64,000 nt of DNA from assembly GCF_000427665.1 (NCBI RefSeq), contig NZ_KE386572.1:496001-560000 (forward strand). Direction: 5' to 3'. Source of the DNA: Geminicoccus roseus DSM 18922. Its GTDB lineage: Bacteria > Pseudomonadota > Alphaproteobacteria > Geminicoccales > Geminicoccaceae. Position numbers and translations under genes: made by a program. Below are positions 53,919 to 62,604 of the stretch, in pieces (position 1 is the stretch's first letter; every line of letters begins with the position of its first letter). Below the pieces are notes generated by a model. It was not told the DNA's origin and searched no databases. It saw only the letters and a list, made by a program, of their open reading frames with translations.

Positions 53919-54059
53919 ATGGCTGCACTAGTTCGGGCGCTGATCGTGATCTTGCTGGCGGGGATCCTGGGCGGGGTGGCCTTCCTGATGTTCTGGGACG
54001 TCCCTGCCCCCCGCCAACCGGTCGAGGTCCTGATCCCGGACGACAGGCTGGCCAATTGA
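53919..54059 (+). CDS. 46-residue single-pass membrane peptide
   Basis: A short gene running from ATG at 53919 to TGA at 54057. The peptide begins MAALVRALIVILLAGILGG, a single hydrophobic helix to about residue 26, followed by a short periplasmic tail PAPRQPVEVLIPDDRLAN. GCGGAG precedes the ATG closely. The next gene starts two bases after its stop, so the two are coupled. It sits in the aroK/xerD divergent region. Function unknown; conserved small proteins occur in this spot in related genomes as far as I recall. Confidence 0.6.
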   Translation: MAALVRALIVILLAGILGGVAFLMFWDVPAPRQPVEVLIPDDRLAN

Positions 54060-54061
54060 CC

Positions 54062-55561
54062 ATGCGGGCGGCCCTGCTCGCCCTGGCGCTGTCCCTTGGC
54101 GTGACCGCCACGTCCCATGGCCAGCCGAGACCCCTGTTCCAGGACCAGGAACCGGATATACCGACAGTCCGGGTTCCGGCCGTTCCGGACATCGTCGTCC
54201 GGGAACTGCATGCCCCGACCGCGGATGCCGCCGGGGCCGGTTCGGCCACCGACCTGTCGGATGGCTGGGGTGACACCTCCCCGGAGATGGTCATGGCGGC
54301 GCTGAACAGGCTGCCGCCCGAGCCGTTGAGCCGGCGCGCGCGCGACCTGCAGGTGGCGCTCTTGCAGTTGCCTACGCCGGAAAGCCAGCCTCCCGGAGCC
54401 CTGCTCGACCTGCGCTTGCGTCAGCTGATCCGGCTCGGCCAGACAGCGGAAGCCCGCTCCCTGGCCGACGAGGCGGGGTTCTCCGCCTTGCGCACCCCCA
54501 CTCTCGCCCCTGCGGCAGCTGGCCTGGCCCTTGCCGAGGGCAACGACCACGATGCCTGCGAACTTGCGCGCCATGGAGATGGGTTCACGCCGGGCCTGGG
54601 CGAGATCAACCTGTTCTGCGCGATCCGGCAGGGCGACCTGGATACCGCCCTCGTGCTGTTCAATGCGCTCGGGGAAACCGACAGCCTGCGTACCCAGCCG
54701 TTCGCTGCCCTGGCAGCCGTGGCGCTCGGCTTTGGTACCGTCCAGGAAGTGGAGTGGAGCGCGCCGGCTCAGCCCGTCGACCTCGCCTTGACCGAGCATC
54801 TGCAGATCCCGGTCCCGGATGAAGCCCTCGCCTCAGCCAGTCATGCAGCCCTTCGGCGGGTGGCGCAGGATCCGGTCAGCAGCCCGAGCCTGCGCGCCCA
54901 GGCGCGCGCTTGGATCGCCACGCTTGAGGGACGACCGACCACCGTTGGTCCCCAGGCCGACCGTCTCCGCGCGATCGGCGACCCGAGCGAGCGGGCACGA
55001 GCGGTTGTCGCGCTTTGGCAGTCGACGGAGGACCCGGCGGCCCGGCTGGACCTCCTACCCCAGCTGGCGCCGCTGGTGGCGGCGATCGCGCCGCGGGTCG
55101 CGCTCGCCCCGGAGGCGCCCACGCTGGCCGCCATCCTGGTCGCTGCGGGCGAAGAGGGCGCTGCCCTTACCTGGTTCGACATGCTGGAGACCCAGCGCCA
55201 GGGCGGGCGAGACGCCGCCGACCGCACGGCCGTGCTGATGATCCTCGCCGGGCTGATCGACCCCTCGCGCATGCCGGCCTCGCCGGCAGGCCTGTATGAT
55301 CCGGTGGATGCGGCATGGTTGGCGGCAGGACTGGCCGGCCAGGGTATCGAGCTTTCCGCTCCCTGGCAGAGGATCCGACATGATCCCGGTCCGGCCACGG
55401 CCGGCGCACCTGCCCTCGACCTGGCCCGGGGATTGGTGGATCTGGAAAGCCAGGATCCCGCCGTGTTCGCCCGTGGCCTCGCGGCCCTGGTGGAGCAGGA
55501 CCATGCCATGGATGCGCGGGCGATCGCCTCCAACATGGTGGTTGCCCGGCTCCATGCCTGA
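54062..55561 (+). CDS. Exported protein of unknown function, helical repeat-like
   Basis: A 499-residue protein with a signal peptide (residues 1-20, before QPRPL). The rest is Ala/Leu-rich and almost entirely helical, with recurrent pieces such as LLDLRLRQLIRLGQTAEARSLADEAG that resemble TPR-like repeats without a clean consensus. Two Cys lie in the middle. No enzyme motif. It is placed between the small membrane peptide and xerD, overlapping xerD by 8 bp; this conserved-looking context hints at an envelope role tied to the peptide. Confidence 0.7.
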   Translation: MRAALLALALSLGVTATSHGQPRPLFQDQEPDIPTVRVPAVPDIVVRELHAPTADAAGAGSATDLSDGWGDTSPEMVMAALNRLPPEPLSRRARDLQVALLQLPTPESQPPGALLDLRLRQLIRLGQTAEARSLADEAGFSALRTPTLAPAAAGLALAEGNDHDACELARHGDGFTPGLGEINLFCAIRQGDLDTALVLFNALGETDSLRTQPFAALAAVALGFGTVQEVEWSAPAQPVDLALTEHLQIPVPDEALASASHAALRRVAQDPVSSPSLRAQARAWIATLEGRPTTVGPQADRLRAIGDPSERARAVVALWQSTEDPAARLDLLPQLAPLVAAIAPRVALAPEAPTLAAILVAAGEEGAALTWFDMLETQRQGGRDAADRTAVLMILAGLIDPSRMPASPAGLYDPVDAAWLAAGLAGQGIELSAPWQRIRHDPGPATAGAPALDLARGLVDLESQDPAVFARGLAALVEQDHAMDARAIASNMVVARLHA

Positions 55562-56468
55562 AATCCGCTCATCTCTGGCTCCTTTCCTGGAGATGATGGC
55601 CGTGGAGCGCGGCGCCTCCAGGAACACGCTGGACGCCTATCGCAACGACCTGGAGGGCTGGCTTGCCTTCCTTCGGACGCGGAGGCGCAGCGAAGCCGAT
55701 GCCGACGAGGATGATGTCCGCGCATTCCTGCAGTCCACCGCCGACGCCGGCCTGAAGGCCACCACCCAGGCGCGCCGGCTGGCCGCCATCCGGCAATTCC
55801 ACCGCTTCCTGCACCTTGAAGGGCACCGCCCGGACGATCCGACGCTTTCGGTGGACGGGCCACGCCGCCAGCGCGCGCTGCCGCGCGTCCTGGCCGAGGA
55901 GGAGGTCGAGGCGCTGCTTGCCGTGGCGCGGACCAAGGCGGGACCTGAGGGCCTGCGCCTGACCTGCCTGCTGGAACTGGCCTATGCCTCCGGCTTGCGC
56001 GTGTCCGAACTGGTCGGGCTGACCCTGAGCGCCTTCACCCCGGACCGGTCCGCCCTGCTGGTGCGGGGCAAGGGTGGCAAGGAGCGGATGGTCCCGGTCG
56101 GCCGGTTCGCCCGGGAAGCGCTGGCACGCTGGCTGGAGATCCGGCCGACCGATCGGAAGAACCGGCTCTTTCCTTCCACGGGCGCCAGCGGCCATCTCAC
56201 CCGGCAGCATGTCCTGTTCATGCTGAAACGGCTGGCGCCGGAGGCCGGGATCGATCCGGACAGGATCTCGCCGCATGTCCTGCGCCATGCCTTCGCCACC
56301 CATCTGCTCGCTCACGGGGCGGATCTGAGGGCCGTGCAGACCATGTTGGGTCACGCCGACATTGCGACGACGCAGATCTACACGCATGTTCACCCCGAGC
56401 ACCTGGCGACCGTGGTGACCGATCATCACCCGCTCGCGAGATCCACCAAAAAACCGGCGGAGTCCTGA
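55554..56468 (+). CDS. xerD: Tyrosine recombinase XerD
   Basis: A 304-residue site-specific recombinase that, with XerC, resolves chromosome dimers at dif under FtsK control. Catalytic residues are complete: Arg149 (ASGLRVSEL), Lys173 (RGKGGKER), His241 and Arg244 (HVLRHAFATHLL), His267 (LGHADI) and Tyr276 (TQIYTHV). The N-terminal core-binding domain (residues about 5-95) is standard. Size, intactness and housekeeping neighbours argue for XerD rather than an island integrase. Starts inside the upstream gene. Confidence 0.92.
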   Translation: MPEIRSSLAPFLEMMAVERGASRNTLDAYRNDLEGWLAFLRTRRRSEADADEDDVRAFLQSTADAGLKATTQARRLAAIRQFHRFLHLEGHRPDDPTLSVDGPRRQRALPRVLAEEEVEALLAVARTKAGPEGLRLTCLLELAYASGLRVSELVGLTLSAFTPDRSALLVRGKGGKERMVPVGRFAREALARWLEIRPTDRKNRLFPSTGASGHLTRQHVLFMLKRLAPEAGIDPDRISPHVLRHAFATHLLAHGADLRAVQTMLGHADIATTQIYTHVHPEHLATVVTDHHPLARSTKKPAES

Positions 56469-56513
56469 CCCTTGGTGGCGTAGGGTGGAAGACGACCGCG
56501 TAGGAGAGGAAGC

Positions 56514-57494
56514 ATGAGTTTCACGATCGTCGAGCAATGCACGCCCCGGCTGAACCGCTCGGAACTGGCCGTGCCCGGCAGCTCGCCACAAATGTTCGAA
56601 AAGGCTGCGCAGTCGGCGGTCGACGTGGTGTTCCTCGATCTCGAGGACGCGGTGGCGCCCGACCAGAAGGAACAGGCGCGCAAGAACATCATCCAGGCGA
56701 TCAACGACATCGACTGGGGGCAGAAGACCCTGTCGGTTCGGATCAACGGCCTCGACACCCACTACATGTACCGCGACGTGGTCGACGTGATCGAGCAGAC
56801 CGGTGAGCGGCTCGATATGATCATGATCCCCAAGGTCGGCACGGCCGCCGATATCTACGCGGTCGACATGCTGGTGACCCAGGTCGAGACCGCCATGAAG
56901 CGCAAGAAGAAGATCGGTTTCGAGCTGATCGTCGAGACCGCGCTGGGCATGGCCAACGTTCACGAGATCGCCAAGGCGTCCAAGCGCAACGAGAGCCTCC
57001 ATTTCGGCGTGGCGGACTATGCCGCCTCGACCCGGGCGCGCACCACCGTGATCGGCGGGCCGAACCCGGACTACGGCGTGCTCACCGATCCCGACGTCGA
57101 CAACTCGCGCTCCTACCACTGGGGCGACATGTGGCACTATGCGATCGCGCGCATGGTGGTGGCGGCGCGCGCCAACGGGCTGCGCCCGGTCGACGGCCCG
57201 TTCGGCAACTTCCAGGACCAGGACGGCTACCAGGCGCAGGCGCGCCGTGCGGCGGTCCTTGGCTGCGAAGGCAAGTGGGCGATCCATCCCTCGCAGATCG
57301 CGCTGGCCAACGAGGTGTTCACCCCCCCGGCCAAGGAAGTCGAGCGCGCCCGCCGGATCCTGGTGGCGATGGACGAGGCGTCCAAGGCCGGCAAGGGCGC
57401 CGTCAGCCTGGACGGCCGCCTGATCGACATCGCCTCGATCCGCCAGGCCGAAGCGCTGGTCGCCAGCGCGGATCGGATCGCCGCCGCCGGCTGA
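56514..57494 (+). CDS. mcl1: L-malyl-CoA/beta-methylmalyl-CoA lyase
   Basis: A 326-residue HpcH/HpaI-superfamily CoA-ester lyase that strongly resembles Rhodobacter Mcl1: VFLDLEDAVAPDQKEQARKN, LSVRINGLDTHYMYRDVVD, MIMIPKVGTAADIYAVD and GKWAIHPSQIALANEVFTP. It cleaves malyl-CoA to acetyl-CoA and glyoxylate and condenses glyoxylate with propionyl-CoA, as in the ethylmalonyl-CoA pathway or glyoxylate assimilation. Metal ligands are a Glu and an Asp (LDLEDA and the GVADY region). GGAGAG lies before the ATG. A strong terminator follows. Confidence 0.92.
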   Translation: MSFTIVEQCTPRLNRSELAVPGSSPQMFEKAAQSAVDVVFLDLEDAVAPDQKEQARKNIIQAINDIDWGQKTLSVRINGLDTHYMYRDVVDVIEQTGERLDMIMIPKVGTAADIYAVDMLVTQVETAMKRKKKIGFELIVETALGMANVHEIAKASKRNESLHFGVADYAASTRARTTVIGGPNPDYGVLTDPDVDNSRSYHWGDMWHYAIARMVVAARANGLRPVDGPFGNFQDQDGYQAQARRAAVLGCEGKWAIHPSQIALANEVFTPPAKEVERARRILVAMDEASKAGKGAVSLDGRLIDIASIRQAEALVASADRIAAAG

Positions 57495-57518
57495 TCGGCA
57501 CGATCGAGCATCCAGGAA

Positions 57519-57546
57519 GAACGACCCGGCTCCGGCCGGGTCGTTC
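57519..57546 (+). terminator. Hairpin terminator after malyl-CoA lyase gene
   Basis: A perfect 12-bp stem (GAACGACCCGGC with GCCGGGTCGTTC) with a TCCG loop, 25 bases behind the stop codon, then CGCTTTCC. The T tract is short, but the stem is very stable. Confidence 0.8.
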
Positions 57547-58135
57547 GCTTTCCGGCAGGCTCTTCGGCCTTGCACGCCGTCACGATACCCGCCTCCTCGA
57601 AGCGACATCCTGGACATCGAGCCAGTTACGCCCTCACCCTTTCCTGGTCAGGCGCGAGAACTGGGCCACCGTCCGAATGCCGACCGTACGGCGCAGAACA
57701 GGGGCAATATCCACAGCTTACCCGATGCTATTCTTGACCTGGCTCATTTCCCGAACCACAATTTCATCCCGCCAGAAGCGAACTCTCGCACGTATATTCT
57801 TCCAGAGCGATCCTGATCTGTGCGGATCCAGTAACGTCACGTTTCCGACTGGCTCAACAAAGTGTTGCCTCTCAACTGTCTCGTTGTATCTCCAGAGATC
57901 CCCCGGTACTGGTCCCGGAACAGTGCTAACCGGTTCCTGCCCACCCGCGCCCCGGACCGTTCGTAGCGTCGGCTCGGCATCAGCGGCTGCCAGATCGGTG
58001 CCTGCAGGATGCCGGTTGCGACGGACGAGCGGCAGGCATCGCCTCATCGTCTGCCTGGATGGCGACGTCAGGGACGGGTGACGCGGCCGCTTGCCGGGGC
58101 GCCACCAGTCGGTTCGAGCGCGAAAGGACAACGAC
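57547..58135. other. Long intergenic region, no gene recognised
   Basis: About 590 bases between the terminator and the dehydrogenase-type epimerase gene. The middle part (57700-57960) is noticeably less GC-rich than its surroundings. Open frames on both strands lack ribosome sites and natural codon use. No tRNA fold was found. It may hold a long leader, a small RNA or decayed sequence, but nothing specific can be named. Confidence 0.5.
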
Positions 58136-59212
58136 GTGCGTGTGGTCATCCTGGGTTGTGGGGGATTTGTCGGCAGCCATCTGCTCGACAACCTGTTGCG
58201 CGACGAGTCGTATCTGATCGAAGGATGGGACCCGGAGGACCGAAAGATCCGGCAGCATCTCGACAATCCGCGCTTCACCCTCCACCGCAGCATCGCCAAC
58301 GCGCCGGAAGCCCTGGTCGAGGTCGAGCGGGCGATCCGCGAATGTGACGTCGTGGTCAATCTGGCGGCGATCTGCAACCCGGCCGATTACAATACCCGCC
58401 CGTTGAGCGTGATCCGCGCGAACCTGTTCGAGGTCTATCCGATCGTCGAACTGTGCGCGAAGTACAAGCGGTGGCTGGTCAGTTTCTCGACCAGTGAAAC
58501 CTATGGCCGGACGATCGCCAGCTACCTTCCGGCGGGCACCTATGACGATCCGGAGCTGTACGAGTTGCGCGAGGACGAGACCCCGCTGATCATGGGGCCG
58601 ATCCGGAACCAGCGCTGGACCTATGCCTGCGCCAAGCAGATGACTGAACGCCTGATCTATGCCCATCACGATGAGGAGGGCCTGCCGTTCACGATCATCC
58701 GCCCGTTGAACTTCTTTGGGCCCAGGATGGACTACATCCCGACCCGTGACGGGGACGGCGTTCCGCGGGTCCTCGCCTGCTTCATGGCGGCCCTCCTTTC
58801 GGGCGAGCCGATGCAACTGGTCGATGGCGGACAGGCCCGGAGGACCATCGTCTCGATCTACGAGGCTGTCGATGCGATCCGGCGGGTGCTGGAGCGGCCT
58901 GAGACGTCCCAGAACCAGATCTTCAACATCGGCAATCCCAACAACGAAGTCACCATCGCCGAACTGGCCGATGCGATGCGCAGGACCTATGCGCGGATCA
59001 CCGGAGACGCCCGCTACAACGACCACCCGATCGTGGTGACGACGGCGGATGCGTTCTACGGGGCAGGCTACGAGGATTGCGACCGCCGGATGCCGGATAT
59101 CAGCAAGGCCGAAAGGCTGCTGGGCTGGGTGCCGAGGATGAGCCTGGCCGAGGTGCTGTACGGTACGATGCAGTCCTACCACGACACCTATACGGCGCCG
59201 AAGGCCGCCTGA
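58136..59212 (+). CDS. ArnA-dehydrogenase-like UDP-glucuronate decarboxylase/epimerase
   Basis: A 358-residue extended SDR. The cofactor motif is GCGGFVG (residues 7-13). The best pattern match is the C-terminal dehydrogenase domain of ArnA, which turns UDP-glucuronate into UDP-4-keto-pentose: LAAICNPADY, FSTSETYG (Thr119, Ser120, Glu121), Tyr163 and Lys167 (RWTYACAKQ), FRPLNFFGPRMD-like segment and FNIGNPNNEVTIAELADAM. A 13-residue insertion lies between the Thr/Glu and Tyr motifs. The formyltransferase half of ArnA is absent. GTG start with AAAGGA about ten bases upstream. A glycosyltransferase gene follows. Confidence 0.8.
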   Translation: MRVVILGCGGFVGSHLLDNLLRDESYLIEGWDPEDRKIRQHLDNPRFTLHRSIANAPEALVEVERAIRECDVVVNLAAICNPADYNTRPLSVIRANLFEVYPIVELCAKYKRWLVSFSTSETYGRTIASYLPAGTYDDPELYELREDETPLIMGPIRNQRWTYACAKQMTERLIYAHHDEEGLPFTIIRPLNFFGPRMDYIPTRDGDGVPRVLACFMAALLSGEPMQLVDGGQARRTIVSIYEAVDAIRRVLERPETSQNQIFNIGNPNNEVTIAELADAMRRTYARITGDARYNDHPIVVTTADAFYGAGYEDCDRRMPDISKAERLLGWVPRMSLAEVLYGTMQSYHDTYTAPKAA

Positions 59213-59295
59213 GCCTCCGCTTCCTTTGGTGCTGGAGAATATCCAGATAATGACACGTACCGGCGCTTGACCGGCGACCGGACGACGACTGTTCG

Positions 59296-60360
59296 ATGAC
59301 CGCCAGCATGCCTCGCACGATCCCTGTCGGGAACATAAGGAACGGTGGAGCATCCCACCTCCTCCAGGTTGGAATGCCCGAGACCGGCACCGGCGAGCGG
59401 TATGAGTACTTTTTGAACATCATACGGCGCTTGGTTTCTATCCATCGGATGACCGAGCGCCGTTGGTTCATCACCTATGACGGCAAGTACGACATCGACG
59501 GTCTGGACGAAGATTGTGTCGTCTTCATGTATGGTGACGAACGCTCGCTGACGCCGTGGCGCTACGAGAAGGCCGGACTGATCCTCAAGGCTTACGGCAT
59601 GCATCCGCATGCGGTGGAGCGGTTCCGGCCGGACATGCCCTGGCTGCTCGACCGGATACGGGTGGCACGCAACATACTCCAGAACCGCGCGTTGATCCGA
59701 CGAATGGGACAAGCCCGGCATCAGACCTTGGCTGCGCGTACTCTGCCATTTCCGCTAGGATATGCCCGGCAGGTCGATCTACCGCTCAAGCCGCTTCACG
59801 AGCGGCCTCATCTGCTGTGGTTCGCAGGCAGCCTGCACAATGCCCAGGTCACCCGCTTCTCCTTCTACGCCCGGCTGGCCAACATACCTAAGCTCCATGC
59901 ACGCCAGGAGATGGTCGCTGCTCTGAAGGGGATCCAACAGGATCGTCCAACTTGGCCGATCTCCTTGCGCATCAACCAGGTGTACCAGGTTGGCACGTCC
60001 GCACCCGGTCAGGACTATTCCGAACGGATCATGGACACCAAGATCTGCGTGGTCCCACGCGGAACCACGCCGGAGACCCATCGCTTCTTCGAGGCGATGC
60101 GCTCGGGGTGCATCGTGATCGCCCAGGATCTCCCGGACTACTGGTTCTATCGCTCCGCACCGGTCATCCGGATCCGAAGCTGGAAGGAACTGGAGGGCGA
60201 GGTCCAGGCGCTGCTGGACGCTCCCGCGCGCATGGAATCGCTGCATCTGGCCAGCCGGCGCTGGTGGGACGAGGTGGCGGGACCGGTTGCCATGACCGAG
60301 ACGATCGCGGCACTCCTGAAAGGAGAGACGACCGTAGCCGAGGTCGCGGCTCGCCGATGA
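59296..60360 (+). CDS. Exostosin-like (GT47-type) glycosyltransferase
   Basis: A 354-residue cytosolic glycosyltransferase. The C-terminal half carries KICVVPRGTTPETHRFFEAM followed by RSGCIVIAQ, the donor-binding pattern of exostosin-type enzymes. The N-terminal half is Rossmann-like but not otherwise recognised. Codon use is less GC-biased than usual here, so the gene may be acquired. Its partner probably is the upstream nucleotide-sugar enzyme, with a UDP-pentose-type donor as one possibility. ATG at 59296 is given; an in-frame ATG at 59308 is an alternative. Confidence 0.7.
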   Translation: MTASMPRTIPVGNIRNGGASHLLQVGMPETGTGERYEYFLNIIRRLVSIHRMTERRWFITYDGKYDIDGLDEDCVVFMYGDERSLTPWRYEKAGLILKAYGMHPHAVERFRPDMPWLLDRIRVARNILQNRALIRRMGQARHQTLAARTLPFPLGYARQVDLPLKPLHERPHLLWFAGSLHNAQVTRFSFYARLANIPKLHARQEMVAALKGIQQDRPTWPISLRINQVYQVGTSAPGQDYSERIMDTKICVVPRGTTPETHRFFEAMRSGCIVIAQDLPDYWFYRSAPVIRIRSWKELEGEVQALLDAPARMESLHLASRRWWDEVAGPVAMTETIAALLKGETTVAEVAARR

Positions 60361-60402
60361 TCGCCGGCAGTCAGTTCAGGATGATGGAGCGGAGAAAAAG
60401 GA

Positions 60403-60431
60403 CGGGCCCGGGAGGATGCCTCCCGGGCCCG
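60403..60431. terminator. Bidirectional hairpin terminator
   Basis: A perfect 13-bp stem (CGGGCCCGGGAGG with CCTCCCGGGCCCG) with a 3-base loop between convergent genes. On the minus strand it is followed by a T-rich TCCTTTTTCTCC, so it is a strong end for the sugar-importer operon; it may also stop the glycosyltransferase transcript. Confidence 0.85.
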
Positions 60432-60458
60432 CTCAGAAAGCTGACCTGAGCAACCGGC

Positions 60459-61568
60459 TCAGAAGTCGAAATCGTCGATGTTGTCCTTGCTGAACACGAA
60501 CGGCGCGCCGAGCAGGATCTCGGAGCCGTTGACCACCTGGAGCTTGCCGAGCTTTCCGGCCTCCAGCTCGGTCGAGCCGGGCTTGAGATCGCCGTCCGCG
60601 GCGGCCCGGGCAGCGTAGACCGCGGCATAGCCGAGATCGACCGGGTTCCAGAGGACCACCGACTTCACGCAGTCGGACTTCACGTAGGGGCGCATGGCGT
60701 TCGGCGTGGCAAGGCCGACGACCGCGACCTTGCCGCACATGTCGGCCTGCGTCACCGCCTCGGCCGAGGCCGGGGTGGCGATGCTGGTCATGCCGAAGAT
60801 GCCGTCCAGGTCCTCGCCATACTTGTTGATGAGGGTCGAGGCCTGGTTGAAGGACAGGATGTTGTCCTCCTGGGCTTCCACCGTCTCCAGCCACTCCATG
60901 TTCGGGTAGCAGGCCTGGGCATACGCCGCCATCTCGGCGATCCAGCGCGCCTGGTTCGGGGTGGTGAAGGTGCTGGTGACGATCGCGAACGAGCCGTCCT
61001 CGCCGATCTCCTTGGCCATGTTGTCGATCAGCGACTTGGCCACGCCGTTGAACTCGGCCTGGTTCACGAACCACTCGCGCGAATCCGGCGTCGAGTTGCT
61101 GTCGTAGCCGATCACGTTGATGCCCTGCTCCAGGGCCTTCTTCAGCACCGGTGCAATTGCCACCGTGTCGTTCGCGGCGAACAGGATGCCATCCACGCCA
61201 CGGGTGATGTAGTTGTCGATGAAGGTGATCTGCTCGTCGATGTTGGCCTTGGTCGGCCCGTCGGTGGTGACCTCGACGTTGCCGAGTTCCTTGGCGGCTT
61301 CCTGCATGCCCTTGGTGGTGGCGCCGAAATAGCCAACGCCGATCAGCTTGGGGATGTCGACGAGAGTGATGTTCTTGCCGGACCGATCCGGCGCATTGCT
61401 CGGCTGCGCGCCGTCATAGGGCTTGGCTTCCACGGCCCCGGCGCTGCCGTCGCAGGCGAGCGGATTGACCGGCAGGTCATCGCCGCCGTCCCAGGCGCTC
61501 TGCGCCATGGCACTGGTCGAACCGAGCAGGACACCCAGCCCCAGCAGGGTGAACAGGGACTTCTTCAT
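60459..61568 (-). CDS. Sugar ABC transporter substrate-binding protein (rhamnose/AI-2 type)
   Basis: A 369-residue periplasmic receptor of the ribose/autoinducer-2/rhamnose type (Peripla_BP_4). Signal peptide residues 1-23 (AMAQ). Mature part: DIPKLIGVGYFGATTKGMQEAAKELG, VDGILFAANDTVAIAPVLKKAL, VIGYDSNSTPDSREWFVNQA, and the C-terminal GAPFVFSKDNIDDFDF, which is common in RhaS-like receptors. Two extra Cys near residues 40 and 220. ATG at 61568 is chosen over GTG at 61571. Last gene of an ATPase-permease-permease-receptor operon. Confidence 0.88.
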   Translation of the reverse strand: MKKSLFTLLGLGVLLGSTSAMAQSAWDGGDDLPVNPLACDGSAGAVEAKPYDGAQPSNAPDRSGKNITLVDIPKLIGVGYFGATTKGMQEAAKELGNVEVTTDGPTKANIDEQITFIDNYITRGVDGILFAANDTVAIAPVLKKALEQGINVIGYDSNSTPDSREWFVNQAEFNGVAKSLIDNMAKEIGEDGSFAIVTSTFTTPNQARWIAEMAAYAQACYPNMEWLETVEAQEDNILSFNQASTLINKYGEDLDGIFGMTSIATPASAEAVTQADMCGKVAVVGLATPNAMRPYVKSDCVKSVVLWNPVDLGYAAVYAARAAADGDLKPGSTELEAGKLGKLQVVNGSEILLGAPFVFSKDNIDDFDF

Positions 61569-61605
61569 CACTTATCTAGCCTCCCTCGATGGATCGAACG
61601 GAACA

Positions 61606-62589
61606 TCAATGCTCAGCGCCTCGCTGCCTCCGCAAGAGGTCGCTGACCAGGATCGACAGGATCAGGATCACGCCGATCACGACGATGGTGCCATCGCCCT
61701 TCACGCCGGACAGCGCCAACCCGTTCTTGAGCAGCTGGATCAGCACCACGCCCAGGGCCGTACCCAGGATCGTGCCGGTACCGCCGAAGATGCTGGTGCC
61801 CCCCAGGACCACCGCCGTGATCACGTCCAGCTCCAGGCCCGTGCCCATGTCGGAACGGGTGGTGCTGACCCGGGACACGAACACCCACGCCGCAAGGCCA
61901 CCCATGATGCCGGACAGGGTGTAGATCGAGATCTTGATGCGATCGACCGCAATCCCGGAGAAGCGCGCCGCCACCTCGTTGTTGCCGATCGCATAGAGCG
62001 ACCGGCCGAAGGTGGTGAAGGTCAGCACGATCGCGGTGACCACGAAGAAGAACAGCAAGAGCCAGATCTGGGTCGGCACGCCGAACAGCTCGCCCTGGCC
62101 GAGCTGGAAGAACCAGTCGGGATAGCCTCGCACCGAACGGGCCTGGCTGATGCCTTCTGCCAACCCACGGTACAACGCCAGCGTCGCCAGGGTCATGATC
62201 AGCGGCGGCACCCCGACCTTGGTGATGAACCAGCCGTTCATGAAGCCGGCCATGGCTCCGACGAGGATCGCCATGACGATGGCCAGTTCGAGCGGCAGGC
62301 CGACATTCTTCCAGAACACGCCGAGCATGATCGCGCACAGGCCCATGATCGAGCCGACCGACAGGTCGATGCCGCCGGTGATGATGATGAAGGTCATCGG
62401 CAGGGCCATCAACCCGACCTCGACCAGCAGACGGCCCTGGTTCAGGAGATTGCCGGTGGTCAGGAACTGCTCGGAGCGGAAGGCCAGGACGGCAACCGCC
62501 GCGATCAGGACGAACAGCAGGATCGTCTCGTGGCGCTTCAGTCCGGCATAGCGCTCGTGATTGCCGGTGGCCGCGACGGCGGATGCCAT
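61606..62589 (-). CDS. Sugar ABC transporter permease (RbsC type), second
   Basis: A 327-residue permease with about ten hydrophobic segments. Family motifs: MTFIIITGGIDLSVGSIMGL, GTIIG-like GTGTILGTALGVVLIQLLKNGL and the cytoplasmic loop FTTFGRSLYAIGNNEVAARFSGI, which contacts the ATPase. ATG at 62589 is supported by AAAGG nine bases upstream; GTG at 62598 is an alternative. It pairs with the permease encoded immediately upstream. Confidence 0.92.
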   Translation of the reverse strand: MASAVAATGNHERYAGLKRHETILLFVLIAAVAVLAFRSEQFLTTGNLLNQGRLLVEVGLMALPMTFIIITGGIDLSVGSIMGLCAIMLGVFWKNVGLPLELAIVMAILVGAMAGFMNGWFITKVGVPPLIMTLATLALYRGLAEGISQARSVRGYPDWFFQLGQGELFGVPTQIWLLLFFFVVTAIVLTFTTFGRSLYAIGNNEVAARFSGIAVDRIKISIYTLSGIMGGLAAWVFVSRVSTTRSDMGTGLELDVITAVVLGGTSIFGGTGTILGTALGVVLIQLLKNGLALSGVKGDGTIVVIGVILILSILVSDLLRRQRGAEH

Positions 62590-62604
62590 GGGCGTCACCT
62601 TTCT

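Noticed and set aside
55554-56468. Integrase of a genomic island
   Set aside because: Complete XerD architecture and size, shikimate and other housekeeping neighbours, and no attachment site or island cargo beside it.
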